Below, in pieces: positions 1-6,513 of a stretch of 6,513 bases of DNA. Position numbers and translations under genes: made by a program. The stretch lies in NCBI GenBank assembly GCA_011620245.1, contig WOZN01000250.1:1-6513 (forward strand), read 5' to 3'. Origin of the DNA: Acidovorax sp. (GTDB taxonomy: Bacteria; Pseudomonadota; Gammaproteobacteria; Burkholderiales; Burkholderiaceae_C). Within the stretch, counting starts at the first letter, position 1, and every line of letters starts with the position of its first letter. A model generated the notes under the pieces. That model made no database searches and had not been told where the DNA came from. It saw only the letters and a program-made list of their open reading frames with translations.

Positions 1-676
1 CTGGCGCCAAAGCCCCTTCGGGGTGCGGAAACGCCACGCCCACTGTGCCATCCACCCACGCAGGCAGCTTGGGCATCACGCTCTCGAACAGGCGGCTTGC
101 CTGCCAATGCGCCAGCCAGGCTTGCAGGCGGGGCCAGGGCCGGGCATTCCACCAGGCTGCATCGATGCCGGCAAACTGCCGCACGAAGGGGGCGATGGCC
201 ATGTCCACGAGGGCTGGGTGGTCGCCCAACAGAAAAGGGTGCCTGGTCAGCCGCGCGTCCAGCCCCTGCAGCCATTGCACGGCCTGCGTGCGGGCCAGGG
301 TGGTGTCGGCATCGGGATAGCGGCTGGGGTATTTGCAGCAGTCCAACGCCTGCTTGAAGGGGCCATCGCACTGCGCAATCAGTGCCAGCATGTCCTGGAG
401 CGTGCCCTGGCTGGGGGTGAGCCAGCCGCCGGGGTCTTGGCGCTGCAGGGCCCAGAGCATGATGGCCAGGCTTTGCTCCAGCACGCGGCCATCGGGCAGC
501 ACCAGCACGGGCACCGTGCCTTTGGGCGATGCCTGTAGCAAGCCCTGGGGCTTGTTTTTGAGCGCCACCTCGCGCAGCTCGCAGGCCTGGCCGGTGGCGG
601 CCAGTGCCAGGCGGGCGCGCATGGCGTAGGGGCAGCGGCGAAACGAATACAGAACGGGCAGGGCGGCAGGGCTCAC
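1..676 (-). CDS. Glutathione S-transferase-like protein, 3' end outside the window
   Basis: 225 codons are visible from a GTG at 674-676; the frame is still open at position 2, so the stop lies off the left edge. The N-terminal half is a thioredoxin-fold GST domain: a β-strand leading into R-R-C-P-Y-A-M-R (residues 13-20), the S-P-K-G-T-V-P segment with the expected cis-proline (P56), and E67-Q68-S69 where GSTs bind the glutamyl part of glutathione. The helical C-terminal domain carries L-L-G-D...V-D-M-A-I-A-P-F-V-R-Q-F (about 149-168), the usual folding-core motif. A cysteine (C15) at the active-site position suggests thiol-transfer chemistry as in Cys-type GSTs rather than simple conjugation; the substrate cannot be told. 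The ATG at residue 19 would remove the active site. A TTG at 689-691 is an in-frame alternative start. Neither start has a clear Shine-Dalgarno. The gene lies 26 bases after argA on the same strand, so it is probably the second gene of that transcript. Tryptophan-rich C-terminal residues match the family end, so little is missing. Confidence 0.85.
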   Translation of the reverse strand, partial: MSPAALPVLYSFRRCPYAMRARLALAATGQACELREVALKNKPQGLLQASPKGTVPVLVLPDGRVLEQSLAIMLWALQRQDPGGWLTPSQGTLQDMLALIAQCDGPFKQALDCCKYPSRYPDADTTLARTQAVQWLQGLDARLTRHPFLLGDHPALVDMAIAPFVRQFAGIDAAWWNARPWPRLQAWLAHWQASRLFESVMPKLPAWVDGTVGVAFPHPEGALAP

Positions 677-702
677 GCTGGTGCAGGGCAACGGTGGGCT
701 GT

Positions 703-2049
<1,347 letters not shown>

Positions 2050-2100
2050 GTGCGGCAGGGGGCGGTCGGAGGCAGGAATCAGCAAGGACTGGGATAATTC

Positions 2101-2129
2101 GTTATGACTTATGCAAATAAGGATGCCAA
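2101..2129 (-). promoter_or_regulatory. Candidate sigma-70 promoter for argA
   Basis: On the minus strand TTGGCA (2124-2129, five of six matches to TTGACA) is followed after exactly 17 bases by CATAAC (2101-2106, four of six matches to TATAAT). Transcription would start near 2093-2095, giving a leader of about 45 bases before the argA ATG. The -10 hexamer overlaps the outer edge of the 82-bp inverted-repeat unit, and the -35 lies inside it. This is a sequence match only. Confidence 0.45.
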
Positions 2130-2185
2130 AACGGTATATGCCTTTGTGGCAGGCGGCTTGCCTGAGCCTGTTTTGCGTAAGTCAT
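2104..2185. repeat. 82-bp inverted-repeat-bounded unit between argA and hrpA (MITE-like)
   Basis: ATGACTTATGCAAA at 2104-2117 pairs with TTTGCGTAAGTCAT at 2172-2185: 13 of 14 positions are complementary, separated by 54 bases. Inside lie a perfect CTTAT-GCAA-ATAAG palindrome (2108-2121) and a CAGGC-GGCTT-GCCTG hairpin (2150-2164). There is no reading frame inside. Size and structure fit a miniature non-autonomous repeat or a solo intergenic palindromic unit, but I see no convincing target-site duplication outside the ends. It could instead be a pair of operator half-sites shared by the divergent promoters. The right arm supplies the A and T of the hrpA ATG and an in-frame TAA (2178-2180) just before it. 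Confidence 0.5.
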
Positions 2186-5100
2186 GTTTGCGATTCTCTA
2201 CGAAGTTTCTGCCTTGACTGCGTCCACCGTTTCCACTTCCCTGCATATCGAGTTCCCCGAATCCCTGCCCGTGTCGGCCAAGCGCGACGAGATCATGGCC
2301 GCCATCGACAAGCACCAGGTCATCATCGTGTGCGGCGAGACGGGCTCGGGCAAGACCACGCAGCTGCCCAAGATTGCGCTGGCAATGGGGCGCGGCAAGC
2401 GCCCCATTCAAGGGGCTGGCGGGGCAAGCGGCAATGCCAGGCCGGGCCAGAAGGGGCAACTGATAGGCCATACCCAGCCGCGCCGCATTGCGGCCAGCAG
2501 CGTGGCCAGGCGCATTGCCGAAGAGCTGAAAACCCCGCTGGGCGACGTGGTGGGTTTCAAGGTGCGCTTTCAGGACCGCCTCTCGCGCGATGCGTCTGTG
2601 AAGCTGATGACGGACGGCATCCTGCTGGCCGAGACGCAGACCGACCCGCTCCTGAAAGCCTACGACACCATCATCATCGACGAGGCGCACGAGCGCAGCC
2701 TGAACATCGACTTTCTGCTGGGCTACATCCGCCAGATCCTGCCGCGCCGGCCCGACCTGAAGGTCATCATCACCTCGGCCACCATCGATGCGGACCGGTT
2801 TGCCAGGCATTTTGCAAGCGTCCGCCCGGCGCCGGGCGGCCCCAAGCCGGGCGCGGGCCCCTCGGGGGGCAGCGGCCCACACGCAGTGGGGGAGCGTGGG
2901 GGCGAACTGATTCCAGCGCCCGTCATCATGGTGTCGGGCCGCACCTTTCCGGTGGAGCAGCGCTACCGCCCGTTTGAAGAAAGCCGTGACTACGGCCTGA
3001 ACGAGGCCATTGCCGATGGTGTGGATGAGCTGTGGGCGGGCAACGCGAGCGGAGACATCCTCGTCTTTTTGCCCGGCGAGCGCGAGATTCGCGAGGCAGC
3101 CGACCATTTGCGCAAGCACCTGTCGCACCAGCCCGTGATGCGCAATGCCGAGGTGCTGCCGCTGTTTGCGCGGCTGAGTCAAGCCGAGCAAGACCGCATT
3201 TTTGACGGCCACACGGGCCGGCGCATCGTGCTGGCCACCAATGTGGCCGAAACCTCGCTCACCGTGCCCGGGGTCCGATACGTCATTGACGCAGGCACGG
3301 CGCGCGTCAAGCGCTACAGTTTCAGAAGCAAGGTGGAGCAGCTGCTGGTCGAGCCCATCAGCCAGGCGGCGGCCAACCAGCGTGCGGGCCGCTGCGGGCG
3401 GGTGGCCAACGGCATCTGCATCCGCCTGTATGACGAGGCGGATTTCAACGGCCGCCCGCGCTTCACCGACCCCGAAATTTTGCGCAGCTCGCTGGCGGGC
3501 GTGATCCTGCGCATGAAGTCGCTGCACCTGGGCGACGTGGCGCAGTTCCCGTTCATCGAGGCGCCCTCGGGCCGCGCGATTGCCGACGGCTACCAGCTGC
3601 TGTCCGAACTGGGTGCGGTGGACGACGCGAACGAGCTCACGCCCATGGGTATGGAGCTGTCGCGCCTGCCGCTCGATCCGCGCGTGGGCCGCATGATCAT
3701 CGAGGCGCGCGACCGCAAGGCGCTGGATGAAGTGCTGGTGATTGCCAGCGCGCTCAGCGTGCAGGACGTGCGCGACCGCCCCCTGGAGGCGCAGCAGCAG
3801 GCCGACCAGGCGCATGCCAAGTTCGACGACGACAAGAGCGAGTTCAGCGGTTACCTCAAGCTGTGGAAATGGATCAACGAGGCCCGGGGCGGGGCGCCCA
3901 GCCTGCCATCGGCCCGTGCCCAGAAGGCCATGGCCGCCCACAGGGCGCCTTCGCAGGCATTTTTGCCGGTGGCCCAGCGCATGGTGGCGGCTGCTGCCCC
4001 CGCGCCAGCGGTGGCCGGTGCTGCCGCGCCAGCGCCCACGCACAAGCTCAGCAACCGCCAGTACGAGCAGTTGCTGCGCCAGAACTTCATCAGCATCCGC
4101 CGCCTGCGCGAGTGGCGCGACATCCACACCCAGCTGCTCACCGTGGTGACCGAGCACAAATGGCCCATCAACACCCAGCCTGCGAGCTACGAGCAGCTGC
4201 ACCTGTCGATGCTGGCCGGCCTGCTGGGCAATGTGGGCGCCAAGAGCGACGAGGCCGCTTCGACAGGCTCAGGACAATCGGAATATCTGGGCGCGCGCGG
4301 CATCAAGTTCTACAGGCATCCCGGCGCACATCTTTCCAAGAAGCCGGGCCGCTGGATCATTGCCGCGGAACTCGTGGAGACCACGCGGCTGTTTGGCCGG
4401 GGCATTGCGGCCATCGAGCCGCAATGGCTGGAACAGATGGGCGGGCATTTGCTCAGAAAGCAGCTGCTCGATCCGCATTGGGAGAAAAAATCTGCCGAGG
4501 TGGTGGCGCTGGAACGCGCCACGCTGTATGGCATCGTGGTCTACAACAACCGCCGCGTGAACTTTGGCAAGGCAGACCCGCACGCCGCGCGCGAGATCTT
4601 CATCCGCGAAGCCCTGGTGGGCGGCAACTGGGAGACCAGGCTGCCGTTTCTGGCCGCCAACCAGAAGCTCATCGCCAAGGTGGAAGAGCTGGAGCACAAG
4701 TCGCGCCGCCAGGACGTGCTGGTGGACGATGAACTCATCTACGCCTTCTACGACCAGCAACTGCCGCCCGAGGTGTGCAGCGGCCACAGTTTCGAGGCCT
4801 GGTACCGCGAGGAAAGCCGCAAACGCCAGGTTGCATCCACGTCCGCGCAGCCGGAGCTGCTCAAGCTCACGCGCGAGGAGTTGATGCGCCACGAGGCCGC
4901 AGGCATCACCAGCAACGCGTTTCCGCGCACGGTGCGCCTGGGCGGTGTGGACTGCGCCGCCAGCTACCTGCACGAGCCCGGCGACCCGCGCGACGGCATC
5001 ACCGTGACCATTCCGCTGTTCGTGCTCAACCAGGTGAGCGAGGAGCGCTGCGAATGGCTGGTTCCCGGCATGCTCAAGGACAAGATCCAGGCCCTGCTCA

Positions 5101-6419
5101 AAAGCCTGCCCCAGCGCCCGCGCAGCCGCTTCGTGCCGCTGCCCGAGTCGGCCGCGCGCCTGGCCGAATTGCTGGGCGCGCCCGAGCGTTTTGGCACCGG
5201 CAGCCTGACCGATATGCTGCTCAAGCAGGTGCGCGACGAGACCTCGCTCGACGTGAAGCGCGCCGACTTCAAGCCCGACATGCTCAGCCTGCACCTGTTC
5301 ATGAACTTCCGCGTGGTCGATGAACATGGCCGCCAATTGGGCCATGGCCGCAACCTGGGCGCCCTCAAGGCCGAATGGGGCGCCAAGGCGCGCGGAGCGT
5401 TCCAGGCGCTTGCTACGCTAAAGATAGCTGGTAGCGCAGGTGACAAAAGGAATTCAGATGAAAAACTATCTGAAAACAAGGAGGAGAAAGCGCAAGAAGC
5501 TCCTCAAAAGATAGCAAAAAATCCTGCCCCATCGCAGCGCACCGACGCCCGCTACACCGCCTGGACCTTTGGCGAGCTGCCCGAGCTGATGGAGATCAGG
5601 AAAGCCGGCCAGACGCTGATCGGCTTCCCGGCGCTCATCGACGGCGGCGACGCCGTCACCATCGAGGTCTTCGACGAGCCGGAATTGGCCGCCGCCAGGC
5701 ACCGCGCCGGCCTGCGCCGCCTGTTTGCGCTGCAGATCAGGGATGCGCTCAAATACCTCGAAAAGAACATCCCCGACCTGCAGAAGATGGCTGTGGCTTA
5801 CATGCAAGTCGGGCGGTCGCCTGACGGAACAGGCGGTGGCACGCAGGAAGAGCTGCGCACCCAGATCATCGACCTGGCGCTGGACCGGGCCTTCCTGCTC
5901 GACCCGCTGCCCACCGACGAGTTCGCCTTCAAGCGCCGCGTGGAAGAGGGCCGGGGCCGCCTCACGCTGATCGCCAATGAAGTGGCGCGCCTGGCCGCCA
6001 CCATCCTCGCCGAATACGCTGCGGCCGCCCGCAAGATCAAGGACACCAGGAACGCGCCCGAGGCCACGCAGGATGCGCAGCAGCAACTGCAACGCCTCAT
6101 GCCCAGGAACTTCTTGGCCGCAGCGCCCTGGGCGCAGCTGGCGCATTACGCCCGCTACCTCAAGGCCATCACGCTGCGGCTCGAAAAATACCGCGCCGAC
6201 CCCGCCCGCGACGCCGCCAGGCTGGCCGAACTGCGCCCGCAGGAGCAACGCTACTGGCGCCTGGTGGCCGAGCGCAAAGGCCAGGTGGATGCCCGCATGC
6301 AGGAGCTGCGCTGGCTGCTGGAGGAGCTGCGCGTGAGCTTCTTCGCGCAGGAACTGCGCACGCCCCAGCCGGTGAGTGTGAAGCGGCTGGACAAGCTGTG
6401 GGCGCAAATTCAGAGCTGA
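2184..6419 (+). CDS. hrpA: ATP-dependent DEAH-box RNA helicase HrpA
   Basis: 1411 residues; E. coli HrpA has about 1300. Cytoplasmic NTP-driven 3'-5' RNA helicase; E. coli HrpA is implicated in fimbrial mRNA processing and in resolving stalled ribosomes. RecA domain 1 has motif I G-E-T-G-S-G-K-T (51-58), Ia T-Q-P-R-R (97-101), Ib T-D-G-I-L-L (143-148), II D-E-A-H (166-169) and III S-A-T (198-200). RecA domain 2 has motif IV F-L-P-G-E-R-E (295-301), V T-N-V-A-E-T-S-L-T (352-360) and VI Q-R-A-G-R-C-G-R (399-406). Next come a winged-helix/HA2 region (about 450-560), an OB-fold-like region (about 640-740) and the long HrpA-specific C-terminal region (DUF3418 type, about 800-1408) ending in the typical E-E-L-R-V-S-F-F-A-Q. 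An in-frame TAA at 2178-2180 makes ATG 2184 the earliest start; TTG 2214 is an alternative, and neither has a strong ribosome site. The N-terminal extension of about 70 residues seen in E. coli is absent. Several in-frame low-complexity insertions (about residues 72-92, 211-245, 571-618, 690-699, 1078-1118) lie between conserved blocks and spare every motif. Confidence 0.96.
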   Translation: MFAILYEVSALTASTVSTSLHIEFPESLPVSAKRDEIMAAIDKHQVIIVCGETGSGKTTQLPKIALAMGRGKRPIQGAGGASGNARPGQKGQLIGHTQPRRIAASSVARRIAEELKTPLGDVVGFKVRFQDRLSRDASVKLMTDGILLAETQTDPLLKAYDTIIIDEAHERSLNIDFLLGYIRQILPRRPDLKVIITSATIDADRFARHFASVRPAPGGPKPGAGPSGGSGPHAVGERGGELIPAPVIMVSGRTFPVEQRYRPFEESRDYGLNEAIADGVDELWAGNASGDILVFLPGEREIREAADHLRKHLSHQPVMRNAEVLPLFARLSQAEQDRIFDGHTGRRIVLATNVAETSLTVPGVRYVIDAGTARVKRYSFRSKVEQLLVEPISQAAANQRAGRCGRVANGICIRLYDEADFNGRPRFTDPEILRSSLAGVILRMKSLHLGDVAQFPFIEAPSGRAIADGYQLLSELGAVDDANELTPMGMELSRLPLDPRVGRMIIEARDRKALDEVLVIASALSVQDVRDRPLEAQQQADQAHAKFDDDKSEFSGYLKLWKWINEARGGAPSLPSARAQKAMAAHRAPSQAFLPVAQRMVAAAAPAPAVAGAAAPAPTHKLSNRQYEQLLRQNFISIRRLREWRDIHTQLLTVVTEHKWPINTQPASYEQLHLSMLAGLLGNVGAKSDEAASTGSGQSEYLGARGIKFYRHPGAHLSKKPGRWIIAAELVETTRLFGRGIAAIEPQWLEQMGGHLLRKQLLDPHWEKKSAEVVALERATLYGIVVYNNRRVNFGKADPHAAREIFIREALVGGNWETRLPFLAANQKLIAKVEELEHKSRRQDVLVDDELIYAFYDQQLPPEVCSGHSFEAWYREESRKRQVASTSAQPELLKLTREELMRHEAAGITSNAFPRTVRLGGVDCAASYLHEPGDPRDGITVTIPLFVLNQVSEERCEWLVPGMLKDKIQALLKSLPQRPRSRFVPLPESAARLAELLGAPERFGTGSLTDMLLKQVRDETSLDVKRADFKPDMLSLHLFMNFRVVDEHGRQLGHGRNLGALKAEWGAKARGAFQALATLKIAGSAGDKRNSDEKLSENKEEKAQEAPQKIAKNPAPSQRTDARYTAWTFGELPELMEIRKAGQTLIGFPALIDGGDAVTIEVFDEPELAAARHRAGLRRLFALQIRDALKYLEKNIPDLQKMAVAYMQVGRSPDGTGGGTQEELRTQIIDLALDRAFLLDPLPTDEFAFKRRVEEGRGRLTLIANEVARLAATILAEYAAAARKIKDTRNAPEATQDAQQQLQRLMPRNFLAAAPWAQLAHYARYLKAITLRLEKYRADPARDAARLAELRPQEQRYWRLVAERKGQVDARMQELRWLLEELRVSFFAQELRTPQPVSVKRLDKLWAQIQS
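2397..2459 (+). other. In-frame insertion between helicase motifs I and Ia of hrpA
   Basis: Encodes residues 72-92, rich in Gly, Ala, Lys and Arg, where E. coli HrpA has only about three residues between G-R-G and L-I-G-H-T-Q-P-R-R. At DNA level it holds a GCCCC-ATTCAA-GGGGC hairpin (2401-2405 with 2412-2416). It is probably a surface loop on RecA domain 1. The DNA does not clearly match a repeat family I recognise, so it may simply be lineage-specific loop growth. Confidence 0.5.
2822..2909. repeat. GC-rich multi-palindrome repeat embedded in frame in hrpA
   Basis: Three palindromic units follow one another: a perfect 18-bp palindrome CCGCCCGGCGCCGGGCGG (2822-2839), a GCCCC/GGGGC hairpin (2857-2861 with 2866-2870), and CCCAC-ACGCA-GTGGG (2876-2890), followed by GAGCGTGGGGG. 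This order strongly resembles a dispersed intergenic repeat I remember from Acidovorax and relatives (CCCCTCGGGGGGCAGCG, then a GCGTGGGGG tail). Here it lies inside the helicase gene and reads through without a stop, encoding most of residues 211-245, rich in Gly and Pro. In E. coli HrpA the same position, between R-H-F and the V-S-G-R-T block, has about three residues, so roughly 32 are extra. The palindromes are seen directly; the repeat-family assignment is from memory. Confidence 0.65.
3891..4046 (+). other. Ala/Pro-rich linker in hrpA after the HA2 region
   Basis: Residues about 570-621 form a low-complexity stretch, ending in alternating Ala-Pro runs such as A-A-A-A-P-A-P-A-V-A (602-611). 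It sits between W-K-W-I-N-E-A-R and L-S-N-R-Q-Y-E-Q-L. E. coli HrpA bridges this point with many fewer residues. It is probably a flexible linker between the helicase core and the OB-fold/C-terminal half. Base composition matches the rest of the gene, and I see no palindromic repeat, so slippage or ordinary linker drift is as likely as insertion. Confidence 0.5.
4258..4281. repeat. Short TTCGACAGGCTCAGG-type dispersed repeat inside hrpA
   Basis: The 24-base stretch begins CTTCGACAGGCTCAGGAC and ends AATCGG. It is very close to a short repeat I remember as widely dispersed between genes in many proteobacteria (TTCGACAGGCTCAGGGCGAA). Here it encodes the low-complexity A-S-T-G-S-G-Q-S just before the conserved E-Y-L-G-A-R motif of HrpA (700-705). 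The E. coli protein is about seven residues shorter at this point, which fits a recent in-frame acquisition of 21-24 bases. Confidence 0.6.
5411..5520. repeat. AT-rich element inside hrpA encoding a charged linker
   Basis: GC content falls to 45 of 110 bases (41%) in a gene that is otherwise clearly GC-rich. The segment encodes a Lys/Glu/Ala-rich linker (about residues 1076-1112) between the conserved A-R-G-A-F-Q-A-L and the T-A-W-T-F-G-E-L-P-E block. The 9-mer AAAGATAGC occurs near both ends (5420-5428 and 5507-5515), spaced by 87 bases, a multiple of three. The GATAGCTGGTAGCGC stretch (5423-5437) resembles AT-rich dispersed repeats with an ATAGCTGCTAGCGC core that I remember from Comamonadaceae; that match is from memory. 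Codon use here (AAA, GAA, ATA, TCA) is unlike the rest of hrpA. Confidence 0.6.
5453..5474. repeat. Inverted repeat within the AT-rich hrpA segment
   Basis: TTCAGAT (5453-5459) and ATCTGAA (5468-5474) are perfectly complementary around an 8-base loop, giving a 7-bp stem. It sits in the middle of the AT-rich insertion, as expected for a palindromic repeat unit. No T-run follows, so it is not a terminator. Confidence 0.5.
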
Positions 6420-6463
6420 TGTCTGGGCCGGATAATCCCTTGCCGACGTGCGCATCGCCCATT

Positions 6464-6490
6464 TTGCTTACATTTTTTGCGCGGTATTTG
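6464..6490 (+). promoter_or_regulatory. Weak candidate promoter downstream of hrpA
   Basis: The AT-rich patch after hrpA contains TTGCTT (6464-6469), a 15-base spacer including a T6 run, and TATTTG (6485-6490). The spacing is short and the -10 match is poor. It could drive a plus-strand gene beyond the right edge, or the T-run could be part of a transcript end. Nothing else in the 94 bases after the hrpA stop suggests a gene. Confidence 0.2.
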
Positions 6491-6493
6491 GCG

Positions 6494-6511
6494 AAGATCG
6501 CCCCCGATCTT
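6494..6511. terminator. Perfect 7-bp hairpin, possible hrpA terminator
   Basis: AAGATCG (6494-6500) and CGATCTT (6505-6511) pair perfectly around a CCCC loop, about 75 bases after the hrpA stop. The window ends two bases later, so whether a T-tract follows is unknown. The stem has only three G-C pairs; without a T-tract it would more likely be an operator or an incidental palindrome. Confidence 0.35.
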
Positions 6512-6513
6512 GT

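Noticed and set aside
13..23. CCCC-TTC-GGGG mini-hairpin near the left edge as a terminator
   Set aside because: The stem is only four base pairs and it lies inside the still-open GST reading frame; no T-run follows on the transcribed strand.
23..538. Plus-strand open frame of 171 codons opposite the GST-like gene
   Set aside because: Antisense shadow; the minus strand has a convincing GST fold with active-site and C-terminal motifs.
2109..4202. Long minus-strand open frame of 697 codons opposite the hrpA helicase core
   Set aside because: Stop-free antisense frames are common opposite GC-rich genes with strong third-position bias. No domain is visible, and the plus strand has every DEAH helicase motif.
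4269..5345. Minus-strand open frame of 358 codons opposite the middle of hrpA
   Set aside because: Same antisense-shadow pattern; low-complexity Ala/Leu/His composition and no family resemblance.
2184..6419. Frameshift or pseudogene interpretation of hrpA because of its odd segments
   Set aside because: The frame is continuous from start to stop, all catalytic motifs are intact, and conserved sequence resumes correctly after each odd segment.
5466..6455. Minus-strand open frame of 329 codons over the 3' end of hrpA
   Set aside because: It is a shadow of the conserved HrpA C-terminal region, and its start lies in the short gap after hrpA without a ribosome site.

Overview
The window looks like chromosomal DNA from a GC-rich betaproteobacterium, most probably of the Comamonadaceae (Acidovorax-like). 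This rests on the base composition, the strong third-position GC bias, the form of the ArgA and HrpA proteins, and small dispersed repeats that resemble ones I remember from that family. No database search was possible, so the family-level placement is an inference.

Layout. Positions 1-676 (minus strand) hold most of a glutathione S-transferase-like gene whose 3' end lies beyond the left edge. Positions 703-2049 (minus) hold argA, the N-acetylglutamate synthase that starts arginine biosynthesis. The GST-like gene lies 26 bases downstream of the argA stop on the same strand, so the two are probably co-transcribed. Positions 2050-2183 are a divergent intergenic region. It holds a reasonable minus-strand promoter for argA and an 82-bp unit bounded by 14-bp inverted repeats, which looks like a small non-autonomous repeat. 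Positions 2184-6419 (plus) hold hrpA, a 1411-residue DEAH-box RNA helicase with all helicase motifs intact. Positions 6420-6513 are intergenic, with a perfect 7-bp hairpin at the very end.

The genes are ordinary housekeeping functions (arginine synthesis, RNA/ribosome quality control, a thiol enzyme), and I see no defence system, mobile operon or CRISPR array. The unusual part is the hrpA reading frame. It is longer than the E. coli protein despite lacking that protein's N-terminal extension. The extra length lies in several low-complexity segments placed between conserved blocks. At least three of these look at DNA level like dispersed repeats that landed in frame: a GC-rich triple-palindrome element, a short TTCGACAGGCTCAGG-type repeat, and an AT-rich element. 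This resembles the in-frame palindromic elements described in Rickettsia and is the most interesting observation in the window.
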